Shown here piece by piece: positions 50,401 through 60,199 of a stretch of DNA of 64,000 nucleotides (position 1 is its first letter; each line of letters begins with the position of its first letter). The notes under the pieces are model-generated. The model was not told the origin of the DNA and made no database searches. It saw only the letters and a list, made by a program, of their open reading frames with translations. The stretch lies in contig WARS01000051.1 of assembly GCA_008933995.1 (NCBI GenBank), positions 1,178,001-1,242,000 of the forward strand, given 5' to 3'. This DNA comes from Datnioides undecimradiatus (Eukaryota > Chordata > Actinopteri > Lobotiformes > Datnioididae). The position numbers and the translations under genes were made by a program.

Positions 50401-52686
50401 ATGCATTAAAACCTGTGTGCAGGTGCTTTTTGTTTTGTGCTTTGCATCTGTCTGTGTCAGCGTTTGATGCCTCCAGCTTCAGTATCCAGGCTGACGCAGA
50501 GCTTTAGAGCGTCACTGAAGGTGTTGTGCAAAAGTCACCTTTAGCATGCGTTGACCTGCTGCCAGTGTTCCTCTGCCTCACTTTCACGAACAGAAGTCAG
50601 ACCAAACTAACACCTTTTTTTTTTTTTTTTTGTCACCTGTAATTGGTTTTTTTTTTTTTTCTCTCGTGTGTGTGTGTGTGTTCAGGTGCAGGGGATGTCA
50701 TTCATCGCGGCAGTGCTGATCCTCAACCTGGACACGGCGGATGCCTTCATAGCCTTTGCCAACCTGCTCAACAAGCCCTGTCAGATGGCCTTCTTCAGAG
50801 TGGACCATAGCCTTGTCAGTGCACACACACACACACACACACACTGAATTAACATTGTCTTCACAGCGGGGACGGTCTCTGTCACTTTCCACTGCCTCAA
50901 AATAGCAATACACCAACAAAACACCTGACAACGCCTCATTTCAAGACCAACACACCCATGGGTGCACGCATAGGCACAAGCACATTTGCTACTTACACAA
51001 CTTGGGTGCTCGATTATTTAAAGCAGCACGGCTGCAGCTTATTTATTATTTGTAACTGTTTCCAGATTGGATCTATTTATTATTCAGTTTGAATTATTTG
51101 CTTTGTAAACTGTGAGAAGATGAGAAATGGCCCTCGCAGGCTCCTGTAGGAAAAAGTCACGTCCTGAAAAGTTTCAAATGATAAAAGATCAAGAAAAGCT
51201 GTGGTCACTACTACCAACTGTCTTACTGTGTGTAATGAAGTGGTGTGGTTAGAGCAGCGCTGTGTGTCTCCTCTCTCTCTGCAGATGTTGACTTACTTTT
51301 CGGCATTTGAAGTGTTCTTCGAAGAAAACCTACCAAAGCTTTTTGCACATTTCAAGAAAAACAACTTGAGCCCGGACATTTATCTGATCGACTGGTGAGT
51401 CTTTGACACCGCCGGCCCCCCGGCCCCGCCCCCTTTCTTCTGCTTCACCGTGCCCTCACGGTGCCTCTCTGAGTGACGTTGTCCCACAGCCACACACGGG
51501 TCAAACTGCCCCATCGGAGTTTGTCCCCCAGCCGGTGCACTCTGTTCCCTCAGAACACTTTTCTCACAGCTGACGCTGAAACTCTGAGCCCGTCACAGTT
51601 TCGGTGTCAGGAGCGATTCTGAGAAAACGGTGTGCTGGTGGAGGCAGTGGTCTCAGCCCACTCACGGAGGAAATATCACACCTCAACTCACTTGCACACC
51701 TCACACCACATCAGGGCTAGAAAGGCAGTGATGTGGGCTGAGTAAACTCTGAGATCATTAATCCTCATTTTTTACAATATCGTGAATTGTTTTATTAGTT
51801 CAGTCATTAGACATCACGTCAAATTCCTGAAACGGTCACCATCTTTAATACAGAGAAATACTTTTCTAGAGTTTTTAAAGAATATTTCTTGAAACCTATG
51901 ATTTGATAAAGTTGTTTGTTGAAGGAGGCACTCAGTCCTCCGTCCACAAAAAGCCCGTGTATCAGGCTGGCGTGTGACCAGCGTGTTGTGGATGGATGCT
52001 GCAGAGCTTCACGAGACAGCACAGCAACAGTCCGTAGTCGCTGCAGCTCTGAGTAGGATTTCATTATTACAGAAGTTCAAGATGCAAAGAACAGATTTTG
52101 GCTGTAAGTAAATGATGCTGCTGCTCTGTGGGGACTGAAATAAGCTGTGAATGAGCGGTTAACCACGTTACCTAAGAGGTAGTGATGTCACAGCTTGTTT
52201 TCACTGACCGCAGCTGGCCAGAACGCAGTTCAACAGCAGTTAAATAGAAAACCTTAATCTGCTGTACCCCTGCCCCCCATCCCAGGATCTTCACTCTGTA
52301 CAGCAAGTCCCTGCCGTTGGACCTGGCGTGTCGGGTGTGGGACGTGTTCTGCAGGGACGGCGAGGAGTTCCTGTTCCGCACGGCGCTGGGCCTGCTGCGC
52401 CTCTACCAGGACGTCCTGACCTGCATGGACTTCATCCACATGGCCCAGTTCCTCACGCGCCTGCCCGACCTCATCCCCGCCGAGCAGCTCTTCCAGCACA
52501 TCGCCTCCATTCACATGACCAGCCGCAACAGGAAGTGGGCGCAGGTGGGATTGCCACGGCTTTGACATTAAGGGTGCCCTGCCGGTGCCGTCTCCCTGCA
52601 CTCCTCTCAACTGTCCCCTTCTGTCTCAGGTCCTGCAGACGCTACAGAAGGATCCGGAGCGGGGCAGCCCGGTGCTGAAGCGCTGA
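25393..52686 (+). CDS. tbc1d14: TBC1D14: TBC-domain protein regulating RAB11 recycling endosomes and autophagy
   Basis: Exons: 25,393-25,441; 28,247-29,030; 35,623-35,746; 44,747-44,871; 45,717-45,799; 46,055-46,172; 47,112-47,218; 48,499-48,579; 48,675-48,763; 49,031-49,102; 50,686-50,814; 51,285-51,394; 52,286-52,544; 52,630-52,686. Phase is kept throughout, giving 728 residues (human about 693). The N-terminal half is disordered with conserved blocks ([32 protein letters not shown]). A coiled-coil-like segment ([19 protein letters not shown]) precedes the C-terminal TBC domain, residues about 434-710. The mammalian protein binds active RAB11 and ULK1, acts on TRAPPIII trafficking and restrains starvation autophagy. 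The start at 25,393 (MANTTLGSQ) is inferred from phase; an in-frame Met at 28,264 is the alternative. Confidence 0.93.
26653..26700. repeat. GT microsatellite (24 units)
   Basis: A pure GT repeat of 48 bases in TBC1D14 intron 1, preceded by GCGC. A 26-base poly-T lies at 25,844-25,869 and an ATA-type trinucleotide run at about 26,376-26,397 in the same intron. Confidence 0.92.
27059..27097. repeat. Perfect 17-bp inverted repeat with 5-base loop
   Basis: The arm CATTGTCAGTTTGTATT (27,059-27,075) is followed by CCTTT and then its exact reverse complement (27,081-27,097). It lies in TBC1D14 intron 1. The loop and arm lengths are too short for a typical microRNA precursor. It could form a cruciform or an RNA hairpin, or it could mark a small templated inversion. 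Confidence 0.9.
28247..29030 (+). CDS. tbc1d14: TBC1D14 exon 2, N-terminal regulatory region
   Basis: This 784-base exon encodes the low-complexity N-terminal region rich in Ser, Pro and Asp. It holds the segments most like the mammalian protein: [36 protein letters not shown], and [10 protein letters not shown] followed by [11 protein letters not shown]. In mammals this half of the protein carries the RAB11- and TRAPP-interacting part. The acceptor is CTAAAG at 28,246 and the donor GTAAGT at 29,031. The final codon is split as AA|G with exon 3. The exon is markedly GC-richer than the introns around it. Confidence 0.92.
29031..35622. other. tbc1d14: TBC1D14 intron 2
   Basis: About 6.6 kb without supported coding sequence apart from the candidate first exon at 31.87 kb. 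It includes a GT run near 30,751-30,768, a TCTG/TCTC-rich stretch at about 34,315-34,420 ending in a short GT repeat, and AT-rich segments. Confidence 0.6.
31872..31906 (+). CDS. tbc1d14: Candidate alternative first exon of TBC1D14 (short isoform)
   Basis: ATG at 31,872 opens [11 protein letters not shown] and then AG before a good donor (GTAGGT at 31,907). The split codon AG|G joins in phase to the exon at 35,623, giving [12 protein letters not shown] followed by SLFARRVKD. This would bypass the N-terminal region encoded by exon 2. Upstream (31,560-31,870) is a pyrimidine-rich stretch plus one short upstream ORF (31,697-31,744). A short isoform from an internal promoter fits what is known of mammalian TBC1D14, but here it is inferred only from start, donor and phase. 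Confidence 0.45.
39480..39843 (+). promoter_or_regulatory. tbc1d14: Candidate internal promoter and first exon of TBC1D14 (AUG at the splice junction)
   Basis: A GC-rich, CpG-containing stretch inside intron 3 ends in TTCATG directly followed by the donor GTGAGT (ATG at 39,841-39,843). The next TBC1D14 exon (44,747) starts in phase 0, so the transcript would read M-EYETKSGR and give a protein with the linker and whole TBC domain only. A weak TATA-like GATAAAG lies near 39,611. This could be coincidence, since an AUG at an exon end is short evidence. Confidence 0.3.
44213..44246. repeat. CA microsatellite (17 units)
   Basis: An uninterrupted CA repeat in TBC1D14 intron 3. It is likely to be polymorphic. 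Confidence 0.9.
46977..46990 (-). promoter_or_regulatory. CTCF-like binding site in TBC1D14 intron (reverse)
   Basis: On the minus strand the 14-mer CCAGAAGGGGGCAG matches CCASYAGRKGGCRS at 13 of 14 positions (A at the Y position). It faces the forward site at 24,069, so the two would be convergent around the TBC1D14 promoter and 5' half. Confidence 0.4.
47112..52686 (+). CDS. tbc1d14: TBC1D14 exons encoding the TBC (Rab-GAP) domain
   Basis: Eight exons encode the domain. It opens with [17 protein letters not shown] (from residue 434). The arginine-finger motif is in the exon at 48,675 (IKLDISR, catalytic Arg about residue 510). The glutamine-finger motif is split across an intron as GY|VQG (Gln about residue 546; exons 49,031 and 50,686). 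Both catalytic residues are present, so the domain is intact. Later exons carry [36 protein letters not shown] and [17 protein letters not shown]. The short last exon ends in VLKR-stop, a C-terminus of a length similar to human. The exon at 52,286 is strikingly GC-rich compared with the others. Confidence 0.94.
47381..47658. repeat. Clustered CA/CAGA microsatellites
   Basis: A CA run at 47,381-47,415 and an imperfect CA/CAGA run at about 47,607-47,658 lie in the intron after the first TBC-domain exon. Another CA run follows at 47,833-47,857, and an ATT repeat plus poly-C sit upstream at 47,028-47,047 and 47,091-47,102. Open frames across these repeats are artefacts. Confidence 0.9.
48267..48280 (+). 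promoter_or_regulatory. CTCF-like binding site in TBC1D14 intron (forward)
   Basis: TCAGCAGAGGGCAG matches CCASYAGRKGGCRS at 13 of 14 positions (T at position 1). It is 0.2 kb upstream of the exon at 48,499. Confidence 0.4.
49283..49306. repeat. CCCACT hexamer repeat (4 units)
   Basis: Four tandem copies of a CCCACT unit in the intron between the exons ending at 49,102 and starting at 50,686. It produces spurious open frames on both strands. Confidence 0.85.
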
Positions 52687-55235
52687 GCTGAGGTCGCAGG
52701 AAAACCGGACTCAACCAGGAAAACTGGACTCTGAGCAGGCCGGGGCGGCCCTGAGGGAAACACCTGTGATCACCGAGACACGCGTGATCGTCTCCCCCGG
52801 AGGCGCGTCGCTGCTCTGACTGGAACCAGGACGCTGCAGGAGGGGTGTGCAAAGGAACCCGAGGCCTTATCTATCTCCCACCACCCCTCCTCTGCTCAGA
52901 GCCCCAGCCCAGGACTGGAAAGTTAGTAGCCGGCAGAGGCTGAAGAATGTATCACACACTCCCCCACTCCCACACACACACACACACACAAACCAGACTG
53001 ATTCAGGTCTCCACAGACCAGATGAAACCACAAAGATACTATTTACCACTGCAGTCCTCCCCTTTTAACTCTCTGCTGTCTTTCTGGCTCCAGCTCCACT
53101 CGTCTTTTCTCCAAATCTGGATGTTAGTCAGGGAAAGTAGTCACGCGTGTCTGTCTCATCTGTGACTGACAGTGTTAAGTGGAACCTCACTTAGTGTCCC
53201 CGTGTCTCGATCTCCTCGTCACCATTCCCTCTGAGTTTGATTCTGCCCCTCGAGCTGCGGGGTGCTCTCTCAATCGTCTGTCGTCTCCAAGATTTAAAAA
53301 AAAAAATAATAATAAAAAAAAAAAATCAGAGTGCACAAAACGATCGCGCTGTGCGTTAAACACATCGAAGACAGAGCTGGTGTCTCTGCGAGCGCCGCGT
53401 TGTTACATTTAATGAAACGTGGGAAACCTTTAAAAAGAGGTCGTTAGCTGCCTGTAAAATGTCTTTTACGCTGTATTTATGTCAATGAAACTGGAGTAAA
53501 TAATGAGGTAATGTGCTGCTGTTAGACACACACACACACACACAGCATCTTCCCCGAATGTGTTTCAGCGTGTTAGTGTTTTGACTCCCGGTGTGTTGGC
53601 GTGAGTGTGATGTCTCTATTTATTGAATATTTAACAGCGGGGCCCGGACAGGCTCGCCGCCGAGCTGCTGCCCATCAAAACTCAGACACGCTTGGCTTTT
53701 AACAACACGTTAGCTCGGCCGCCATGGTTCGTAGATTATAATGGCGTGTTGTTAAAGGCGAGTATGGTCGTCGTTGCGGTGGAAGGGTTCTGACACAGGA
53801 AGTAGCCAGTCAGCTCCAGGCCCCTGTGCCTGAGGCCTGCGACACAGCAGCTCACCCACAGCGGTATGAAAACAATTCAGATCATATGCCGTGTGTTGAA
53901 GTTCTTATTCGTGTCATTTCCTGTCCCGCTGAACATGCGGCAGCGGTCAGTCAGGTGTGGCTGCGCGCTCAGTTATTTCTAGGCTGTGTGGCTGCCGCTG
54001 CCCTTTAAGGTCGCCACCGTGTCAGGGCACCAACGCTGCGCTCACACTGTGGTTAATGTGTCACTCCGTCCTGACAGGTGGTGGGCGGAGCCACTGTTTC
54101 CATCGGGTTTCAACATTCGCAGAGTCAGCACTGCGTATGTCTTGAGAATCAGATGCTGAAGTGAAGGACCACTGCTGGTGCTGCTGATCCAGGAGGCAGC
54201 AGTCTAAATGTCTTTTTGCCCTTTTTGCACAGACCTGCTCATCCAATGAAATCAGGGTTGAGGAGCGCAGGAATCTCATTGGCTGCTGATCATTTGTCCG
54301 TGTGTAACTGTCCTGTAAAGGCTCGTGAAGCTGCTTCATCTGATGTTTTGTGCTACTGACTGTGTGTTTGTTGCAGCTGTACCCCCCCCCCCCCTTTTGT
54401 CCCCTGTAACGCTACAGCGAGGTCTCTGTTTCTTTCCTGTCCCACCTGAGGCTGTAAAGATGATTGGACCACAGCCGGAGAACAACACATACTCTGCGTT
54501 TGAAAACAGGAAGCGCCTTTCTTCTGAAAATCACCACGTCGGCCAACAAAACACACACACTCTGTCTGTTTTTCAGCGCGTGCACTGGCGCTGCAAGCTT
54601 TCTGATCAGCCTCCATGATGCAACCACCTCCCCCTCCCCCACCAGCTCCCCCCACCCACTCCTCCTCCAGTGTGGCGACACACCGCAGGACTGCAATAAA
54701 ACTTTTTGCACGTTCGTGAAATTTCACGAGTTGTTCCCCTCGTCACCCCTTCATGCCGTCGCTGGCAGGTTGCAACAGGCCGACGGTTTTCCATCCTGCA
54801 CGTTTTGCTCATTGTGTTTAAGCAGAGACCAGCTGACGGCGCGAGCTGTGTGTGTTTCACATGGGCCGGCAGCGAAGCAACATTTCCAGAGCGACGTGTG
54901 TAGTTACTAGTTAGCTGTTACATGAAAGGCTGATCCAACACTACCTGCCTCCTGTCCGCCTGCCACGCCGAGTGACCCACGCAGACCAAACTCAATCAGA
55001 CCAGATCAGAATAAAAAGCGTGACATGCTGTTTGATCAGCGGACGGCTGCGGTTCCTCTCCATGGGTTCTGTTTGTTCTGTTTGTTCTGCATTGTTTTTG
55101 TTTTTTCCTAAAGAGACCCGTGTACTGTAGAGGACTGATGGAGACGGCAGAGGGTCCCCATGCAGCTGTATCTCACTTGAAATGTATATAAGCAATGGTT
55201 TTATTAAAATAAAGAGCTGTACATACTCAACCAGG
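52687..55235 (+). other. tbc1d14: TBC1D14 3' UTR and polyadenylation signal
   Basis: About 2.5 kb of non-coding sequence follows the stop. The AATAAA at 55,208-55,213, preceded by GTATATAAGCAATGG, is the best end signal. Short CA runs occur at about 52,973-52,989 and 53,526-53,543, and a poly-C run at 54,384-54,394. No other gene is supported. Confidence 0.65.
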
Positions 55236-55436
55236 AGCAGTTCCGGCGTTGGAGCCCGTTCATTTTCAGCGTCTCCCAAAACGACACTTGGTGACGAGTG
55301 GAAGAAGTGACTGCAGCGTGTGAGGGTGCACACACCTGCGAGGGCTGTGGGACAACTTTCAGAACCAACACACACACACACCAACATGCTTACTGAATTT
55401 TCACTAAACACATGGATTAGTCTAAGCTGCACTCAC

Positions 55437-55440
<4 letters not shown>

Positions 55441-55475
<35 letters not shown>

Positions 55476-55495
55476 TGTGTGTGAGAGAGAGAGAG
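55441..55495. repeat. GT/GA compound microsatellite
   Basis: About 16 GT units, then GAGTGTGTGTGA and a GA run. It lies between the TBC1D14 polyadenylation signal and the first chemokine gene. A 16-base A run follows at about 55,832-55,847. Confidence 0.9.
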
Positions 55496-56017
55496 TGGTG
55501 AGATCAATCAGCAAATCAGTTTAATATCACACTTAACATCCAATAAACCTCATTTATAATTTATCTGTTGGCATGGAGATTGAGTTCTGTTCAGCTGGGC
55601 CTCTGATTGTTCTCTTGGCCCGTTAGCACCTATTAGCACGAAAAAGCTAAACAAACAAAAGCACAACAGCCCCGACAGAACCTCTGTTCTGTGTCTCGTC
55701 AGGTTTCTTTCTTCATGACGATGGCGCTGCAGAAATATTGCGGCTTCTTTTTTCGCTTTTTTTTCTCGCTTTGAGCTACATCCTGGTGGCTAACCACAAC
55801 TGATTTCCTCTGCAATCTACCACCAAACCTTTAAAAAAAAAAAAAAAAGAAAAAAGAGTGGAAACTTTGACACCCACCTCAGCCCCCCCCCCGGTTTTGA
55901 TCTCAACAAACGTAACAGCACGCCGCGCTTTTGTTTAGTCGCCCTTTGCTGCAGCTGAGGAGCACTTGTGTCGTTGACCTCCATCCATCGTCCCGTCCAG
56001 CAGAATCTCGAGTCGCC

Positions 56018-56616
56018 ATGAGGACTGCTCACATCCTTCTGCTTTGCATCTTGGGAGCTGCGCTGCTTTCCTCAGTGATGTGCAACAGTAAGGCAACTTC
56101 ACATTTTGATCCTTCTCTTGAGGTTCGTCACCTCTCAGACCCGTTACCCACGGTTACTTTGTGGTCTTGTCTCCAGGTGGAACCGGTCCCGATGACTGCT
56201 GCTTCGAATTCTACCCGAGAAGAATCAGCAAAAAATTGATCAGGTCATATTATATGACTGATCATCGGTGCACCAAGACCGGAGTCATGTGAGTGCTGCA
56301 AACGCTCTTTCTTTCACTCAGCTTGCTTGGTTTCGATCACATTAATTAAAAAAGTCTCATTTTTCTTTTTTTTTTACCTGCTATACTGAAGCTATAATGC
56401 TTACATTAGCAAAAAAAGGCTTATTCTGCTTTTCCCAGATTCTACTTTTTATTTGCACTTCTTTAAAATCCCATTTGGCAGCCGTTCTCAACACGCAAAC
56501 GTTTTCCACCTCTTCCTTTCAGCCTGGTCACGCAGAAGTCCCGTCACATCTGTGCTGATCCGAGCCTCTCCTGGGTCGAGAGCATCATGAAAAGCTTGGA
56601 CGAGAACTCCTTTTAA
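56018..56616 (+). CDS. CC chemokine 1 (conventional three-exon gene, 91 residues)
   Basis: Exons 56,018-56,087, 56,177-56,288 and 56,523-56,616, in phases 1 and 2 as in typical CC-chemokine genes. Residues 1 to about 22 are a hydrophobic signal peptide (HILLLCILGAALLSS). The mature protein has the adjacent cysteine pair C31-C32 in the setting DDCCFEFYPRRI, then C55 and C71, the four-cysteine pattern of the family, followed by a C-terminal helix (DPSLSWVESIMKSL). It is a secreted leukocyte attractant acting on a seven-transmembrane CCR receptor. Teleost CC chemokines are hard to assign one-to-one to mammalian members, so I give no symbol. A plausible polyadenylation signal is at 57,026-57,031. 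Confidence 0.93.
56177..56616 (+). repeat. Tandem duplicate segment shared with 59,641-60,062 (copy A)
   Basis: The CC-motif exon, the following intron and the last exon of chemokine 1 recur in chemokine 2. The exon differs at about one base (GATGAC against GATAAC, Asp to Asn) over more than 100 bases. The intron is nearly identical apart from small differences around the T-rich segment at about 56,345-56,375. The last exons are clearly more diverged. The match starts abruptly at TGGAACCGG, close to the 5' end of the CC exon of chemokine 1. Confidence 0.92.
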
Positions 56617-57025
56617 AGCCGACCGCCCGCTCTTTAAAGCTCCCTGTTGCTGTTTCGAGTCACATGACCCTGACGCTGACATGTGATCACAACTTTGGCG
56701 TTTGTTTGCAAATCTGTATCCGAGCGAACACATATTTTGAGCTTGCGTTGGCACGTTGAACTGTGTATCCTTTGTTCTTGTCATTTCTTTTGAATGCTTT
56801 GTATTACCAACAATGTCATTTGGCATAAAGCTCCTACAAACCCAGTAAACAGTCCTGAAACTTTGTCTCGTCTCCTGTCAGTTCCTTCACTGCTAGAAAT
56901 CAGTGTGGAGTCTTCACTTCCCACACATCTCAGTCTGCAGTACAGCTGCCTTGCCTGTGGACAGATGTGTGAATATGTGGATCGTGTTGTATTCGATGAC
57001 GTATCCTCTGCTTCCGCTCGGACTG

Positions 57026-57031
57026 AATAAA
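57026..57031 (+). terminator. Candidate polyadenylation signal of chemokine 1
   Basis: AATAAA about 0.4 kb after the chemokine 1 stop codon. A closer variant AGTAAA occurs near 56,846 and could also be used. Confidence 0.45.
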
Positions 57032-57053
57032 TGAAATGCGTGCGCTACGCCCA

Positions 57054-57067
57054 CCACTAGGGGGCGC
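57054..57067 (+). promoter_or_regulatory. Perfect-match CTCF-like binding site
   Basis: CCACTAGGGGGCGC fits the CTCF core consensus CCASYAGRKGGCRS at all 14 positions. It lies just after the chemokine 1 polyadenylation signal and before the extended chemokine genes. A reverse-oriented site sits at 63,218-63,231, so the two would be convergent around genes 2 and 3. Confidence 0.6.
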
Positions 57068-57069
57068 AA

Positions 57070-58640
57070 ATTGCCAGGCCACACTAGCAATTTCAAAAAA
57101 ATCCTCCTGCGTCGAGCCATGAGCCGTCGAATTCTCATGTTGCCGTGGCGATGGTGACTGTGGCTCACGTTTTCCAAAACCCGATAAATTCCATTTTTTT
57201 TGTTGTTTGCCCCGCCATTGTCACGGTAACTGAATCCACAACAATAACTAGCTTAGCATTTGTCAACTATCAAAAGTGGAAAATGCAGCTAAAAAGACAG
57301 ACTGCAATGATGACATCATCCAGGTTATTGGGGTCGATGACAACAATGCAGTGACAACTGTAATTCATTTATTAATTCATATCATTATTTACTCATTGGC
57401 AGTGTAGGCACACTGTTGGATATTGGGCAGAATCTGAATGTCTTCATTCAAATTTCAGATAAAATATGAAATCACAATATTCAAAACACTAACGACTACT
57501 GCTAGAAATACTTTACAGCTGCTACCGCTGTGATCGCAGCTACTTCTCATTTCAGTAATAACATGTCATGTTTGAGTCCACCCTGTGAATGCAAGTCTCG
57601 ATCCTGAGAGTGATGTGCTCCTCTTTAGCTGCTAAATGCTCCACTAAGTTCACCAGCTGGACTCTTAAGTGTGTCTGTCCACAAAGATCTGCACGGTACG
57701 CTGCTGTCCTGCACCGAGGCGGGCGCCCAAGATCACGTGTTGGCTGTTGAGGCTGTAAAGTGAGTCGTTTGTGGCAGAAAGAGCTGTAGTGAGTGTCAGC
57801 TTTCACAGAGATGCACCAGAGTGGGCCCCAATAACTGAGATCATGGAGGAGGATACGGTGCGATTACTCCGGCTGCCAGAAGGGGGAGACAAAAGTGCTG
57901 CACTCAGAGCTCAAAGTCATTTTACACAGTTTGCAGCAACAGTTCAACTTCAGCTGTATTTGAACATTTCCCCCGTGTGTTGCTTCATTTCTAAACACTG
58001 GATCCAGTTATCATGCCTTTATTTGCTGTGTGCCCATCCATGATTGTCCGGGATGTGCACACAGCACATATTTATATATTTATATTTTTATCATTTTAAT
58101 AAGAAATCCTCATTTCACAACCATGAGCTTGTGTTTCTAATGCTTCAGCTTTACTCTTTAGTTTAATGTACAGCTTCATTTCTAAAGCCCGTTTCTTGAT
58201 GTTTGTCAGGGTTTCTGCCAAAGTGTGTCAAACTTTGCATGCATGGCACTTTATCCTGATGCGTATGTTGATACATTTTGCAGTTTTGTATGGAAAACAT
58301 GGCTTTTATTCATTTTAATAATTAATCAGGCCTTTTTACACCAGCAGGGCAGTGTTTTTCTCTCTCTGTAGCTGATTACACCAGAGAGCAAATATATCAC
58401 ATGTTGAGTAGATTTAATGTAGACTTTGTAATCAGGAGTGACGTTGAGATATGATTGTCTGAAATGTACAAAAAACAGAAGAAGACCGAAGCTAATAATA
58501 CGTCGTCATAGCAACAGGCAGAAACACAAATAGCCTTAAAGTAGTTTTGTGGTTACAGAGTTCAGTTTCGAACCCTACAACAACGCACAAACGCATTCTG
58601 CAGCATCTAAACTCTCAGTTGTGTTGCATCTCCCACGGTG
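57070..58640. other. Intergenic spacer between chemokines 1 and 2
   Basis: About 1.6 kb of AT-leaning sequence. I see no chemokine exon, splice-consistent coding block or repeat family in it. Confidence 0.6.
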
Positions 58641-58645
58641 CAGAC

Positions 58646-60062
58646 ATGCACTGGACAGCTGGGGTCTTTGTGTCTCTCCTGAACATCGCGTGGATTGTCG
58701 TCTTCTGGCAGCCAGAACCTTTCTCGGGTGGGAGAACTTTTGTTTATGTTGTCGGTTTTAAACTTTAAACCCAGTGATCACGAGTCGATGTTGGACTCTC
58801 TAGCAGAGCCGCGGGGTTTAAAGGATTGGTGGTGTATGTGTGTCGTTTTAGTGTCTGTACGCACAAGGAGTGTGGACAGCGACGATGGGACGCTGTTTGG
58901 AGAGTTTTGCATTCAGCTGCGGTCTGACATCGCCTATAATGAAACCAACAGCACCGACACATCTGAAGGTGAGTCCTTGTCATTCCCGCAAATGCTACGT
59001 AGTATTGTCTTCATCATACTGTCACACCACAACAATCCATTCCATTGGCCAGAGCGTTCTGCTGGCTAATATCTGAGGGTTCTCTGCAGAGTCTGGGCTG
59101 AGAAATTTCACAGGGCACGAAGGCAGCAACCTGACCGACGTGATCGGCAGTGAGCAACCAGCAACTAGTCTGCAACCAGAAGACGCGGACCTGGACCCGG
59201 ACCTGGACCTGGACCCGGACCCGTCCCCATTGTCGGAGGTCGTCCTGACATCTCCTGCAGCAGAACACAAACCTAGCATAAAGTCAGTGCATGTTAGCTA
59301 CCATGACCTTTAAACATTTAAACAGATGTGCAAACAAGAATCACCTTCCAGGGTGGCTTGTAGCAGTTCTCATTGTAGTGAGAGTAGTACAAGTACTACA
59401 GTCCCACTGCTGAGACCAGTGGGACCAGGCTTCCTCTGTGCCCTCACTCCACTCATGTTGTTAGTTCTGGATCCATGGAGTTTTGCCCATTAAAAGGCAT
59501 TAAAGCTCAGTGTGTGGGTGCTCACGTCGGCTGACATTCAACAGAGTTGCTTAACCCAGTGTCCTTGTGTATCCATGCTGTTGGTGACAGGTCTGAGACG
59601 ACCTTCCATCGGTCTCACGGTTCAGATGGAACCGGTCCCGATAACTGCTGCTTCGAATTCTACCCGAGAAGAATCAGCAAAAAATTGATCAGGTCATATT
59701 ATATGACTGATCATCGGTGCACCAAGACCGGAGTCATGTGAGTGCTGCAAACGCTCTTTCTTTCACTCAGCTTGCTTGGTTTCGATCACATTAATTTAGT
59801 CTTATTTTTCATTTTTTTACCTGCTATACTGAAGCTATAATGCTTACATTAGCAAAAAAAGGCTTATTCTGCTTTTCCCAGATTCTACTTTTTATTTGCA
59901 CTTCTTTAAAATCCCATTTGGCAGCCGTTCTCAACACGCAAACGTTTTCCACCTCTTTCTTTCAGCCTGGTCACGCAGAAGGCCCATCACTTCTGTGTCG
60001 ATCCGAGCCTCTCCTGGGTTCAGAGCCTCATGACAAGTTTGGATGAACACTTCATCACTTAA
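58646..60062 (+). CDS. CC chemokine 2 with long N-terminal extension (211 residues)
   Basis: Exons 58,646-58,727, 58,852-58,968, 59,090-59,282, 59,591-59,737 and 59,966-60,062; all junctions keep phase. Exon 1 encodes a hydrophobic signal (VFVSLLNIAWIVVFW). Exon 2 has a DSDDGTLFGEFC motif (Cys47). Exons 2-3 supply four N-glycosylation sequons (N57, N60, N72, N80) and an acidic Asp/Pro repeat (residues about 100-113). Exon 4 carries the CC motif (C150-C151, in DNCCFEFYPRRI) and C174. Exon 5 adds C190 and the C-terminal helix. The chemokine fold is therefore at the C-terminus, behind about 125 extracellular residues, which is unusual for the family. The extension could be a stalk, a pro-domain or a binding module. 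The alternative is that exons 1-3 are a separate gene, but no stop or polyadenylation signal separates them. Confidence 0.8.
59188..59223 (+). repeat. Coding hexamer repeat (six GACCTG/GACCCG units)
   Basis: Six tandem hexamers encode alternating Asp-Leu and Asp-Pro pairs inside exon 3 of chemokine 2. The array is likely to vary in length between alleles, and so change the length of the acidic stalk. Confidence 0.9.
59641..60062 (+). repeat. Tandem duplicate segment shared with 56,177-56,616 (copy B)
   Basis: Second copy of the chemokine exon-intron-exon unit. The 47 bases of exon 4 upstream of TGGAACCGG (59,591-59,637) have no counterpart in chemokine 1 and link the unit to the extension exons. 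Confidence 0.9.
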
Positions 60063-60188
60063 ACCAACCGCCCGATCGTTTTACTTGAATCTGTTGTGTG
60101 TCACTGCTAGGCACCGACATGCACGTTAACCATGTCATACAGAATGCAGAAAAGAGCTGTAGCTGTTGGTGATTTGAAAACCCGCTGT

Positions 60189-60194
60189 AATAAA
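60189..60194 (+). terminator. Polyadenylation signal of chemokine 2
   Basis: AATAAA about 130 bases after the stop codon. It is followed by mixed sequence with T-rich segments. Confidence 0.6.
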
Positions 60195-60199
60195 TGCTG

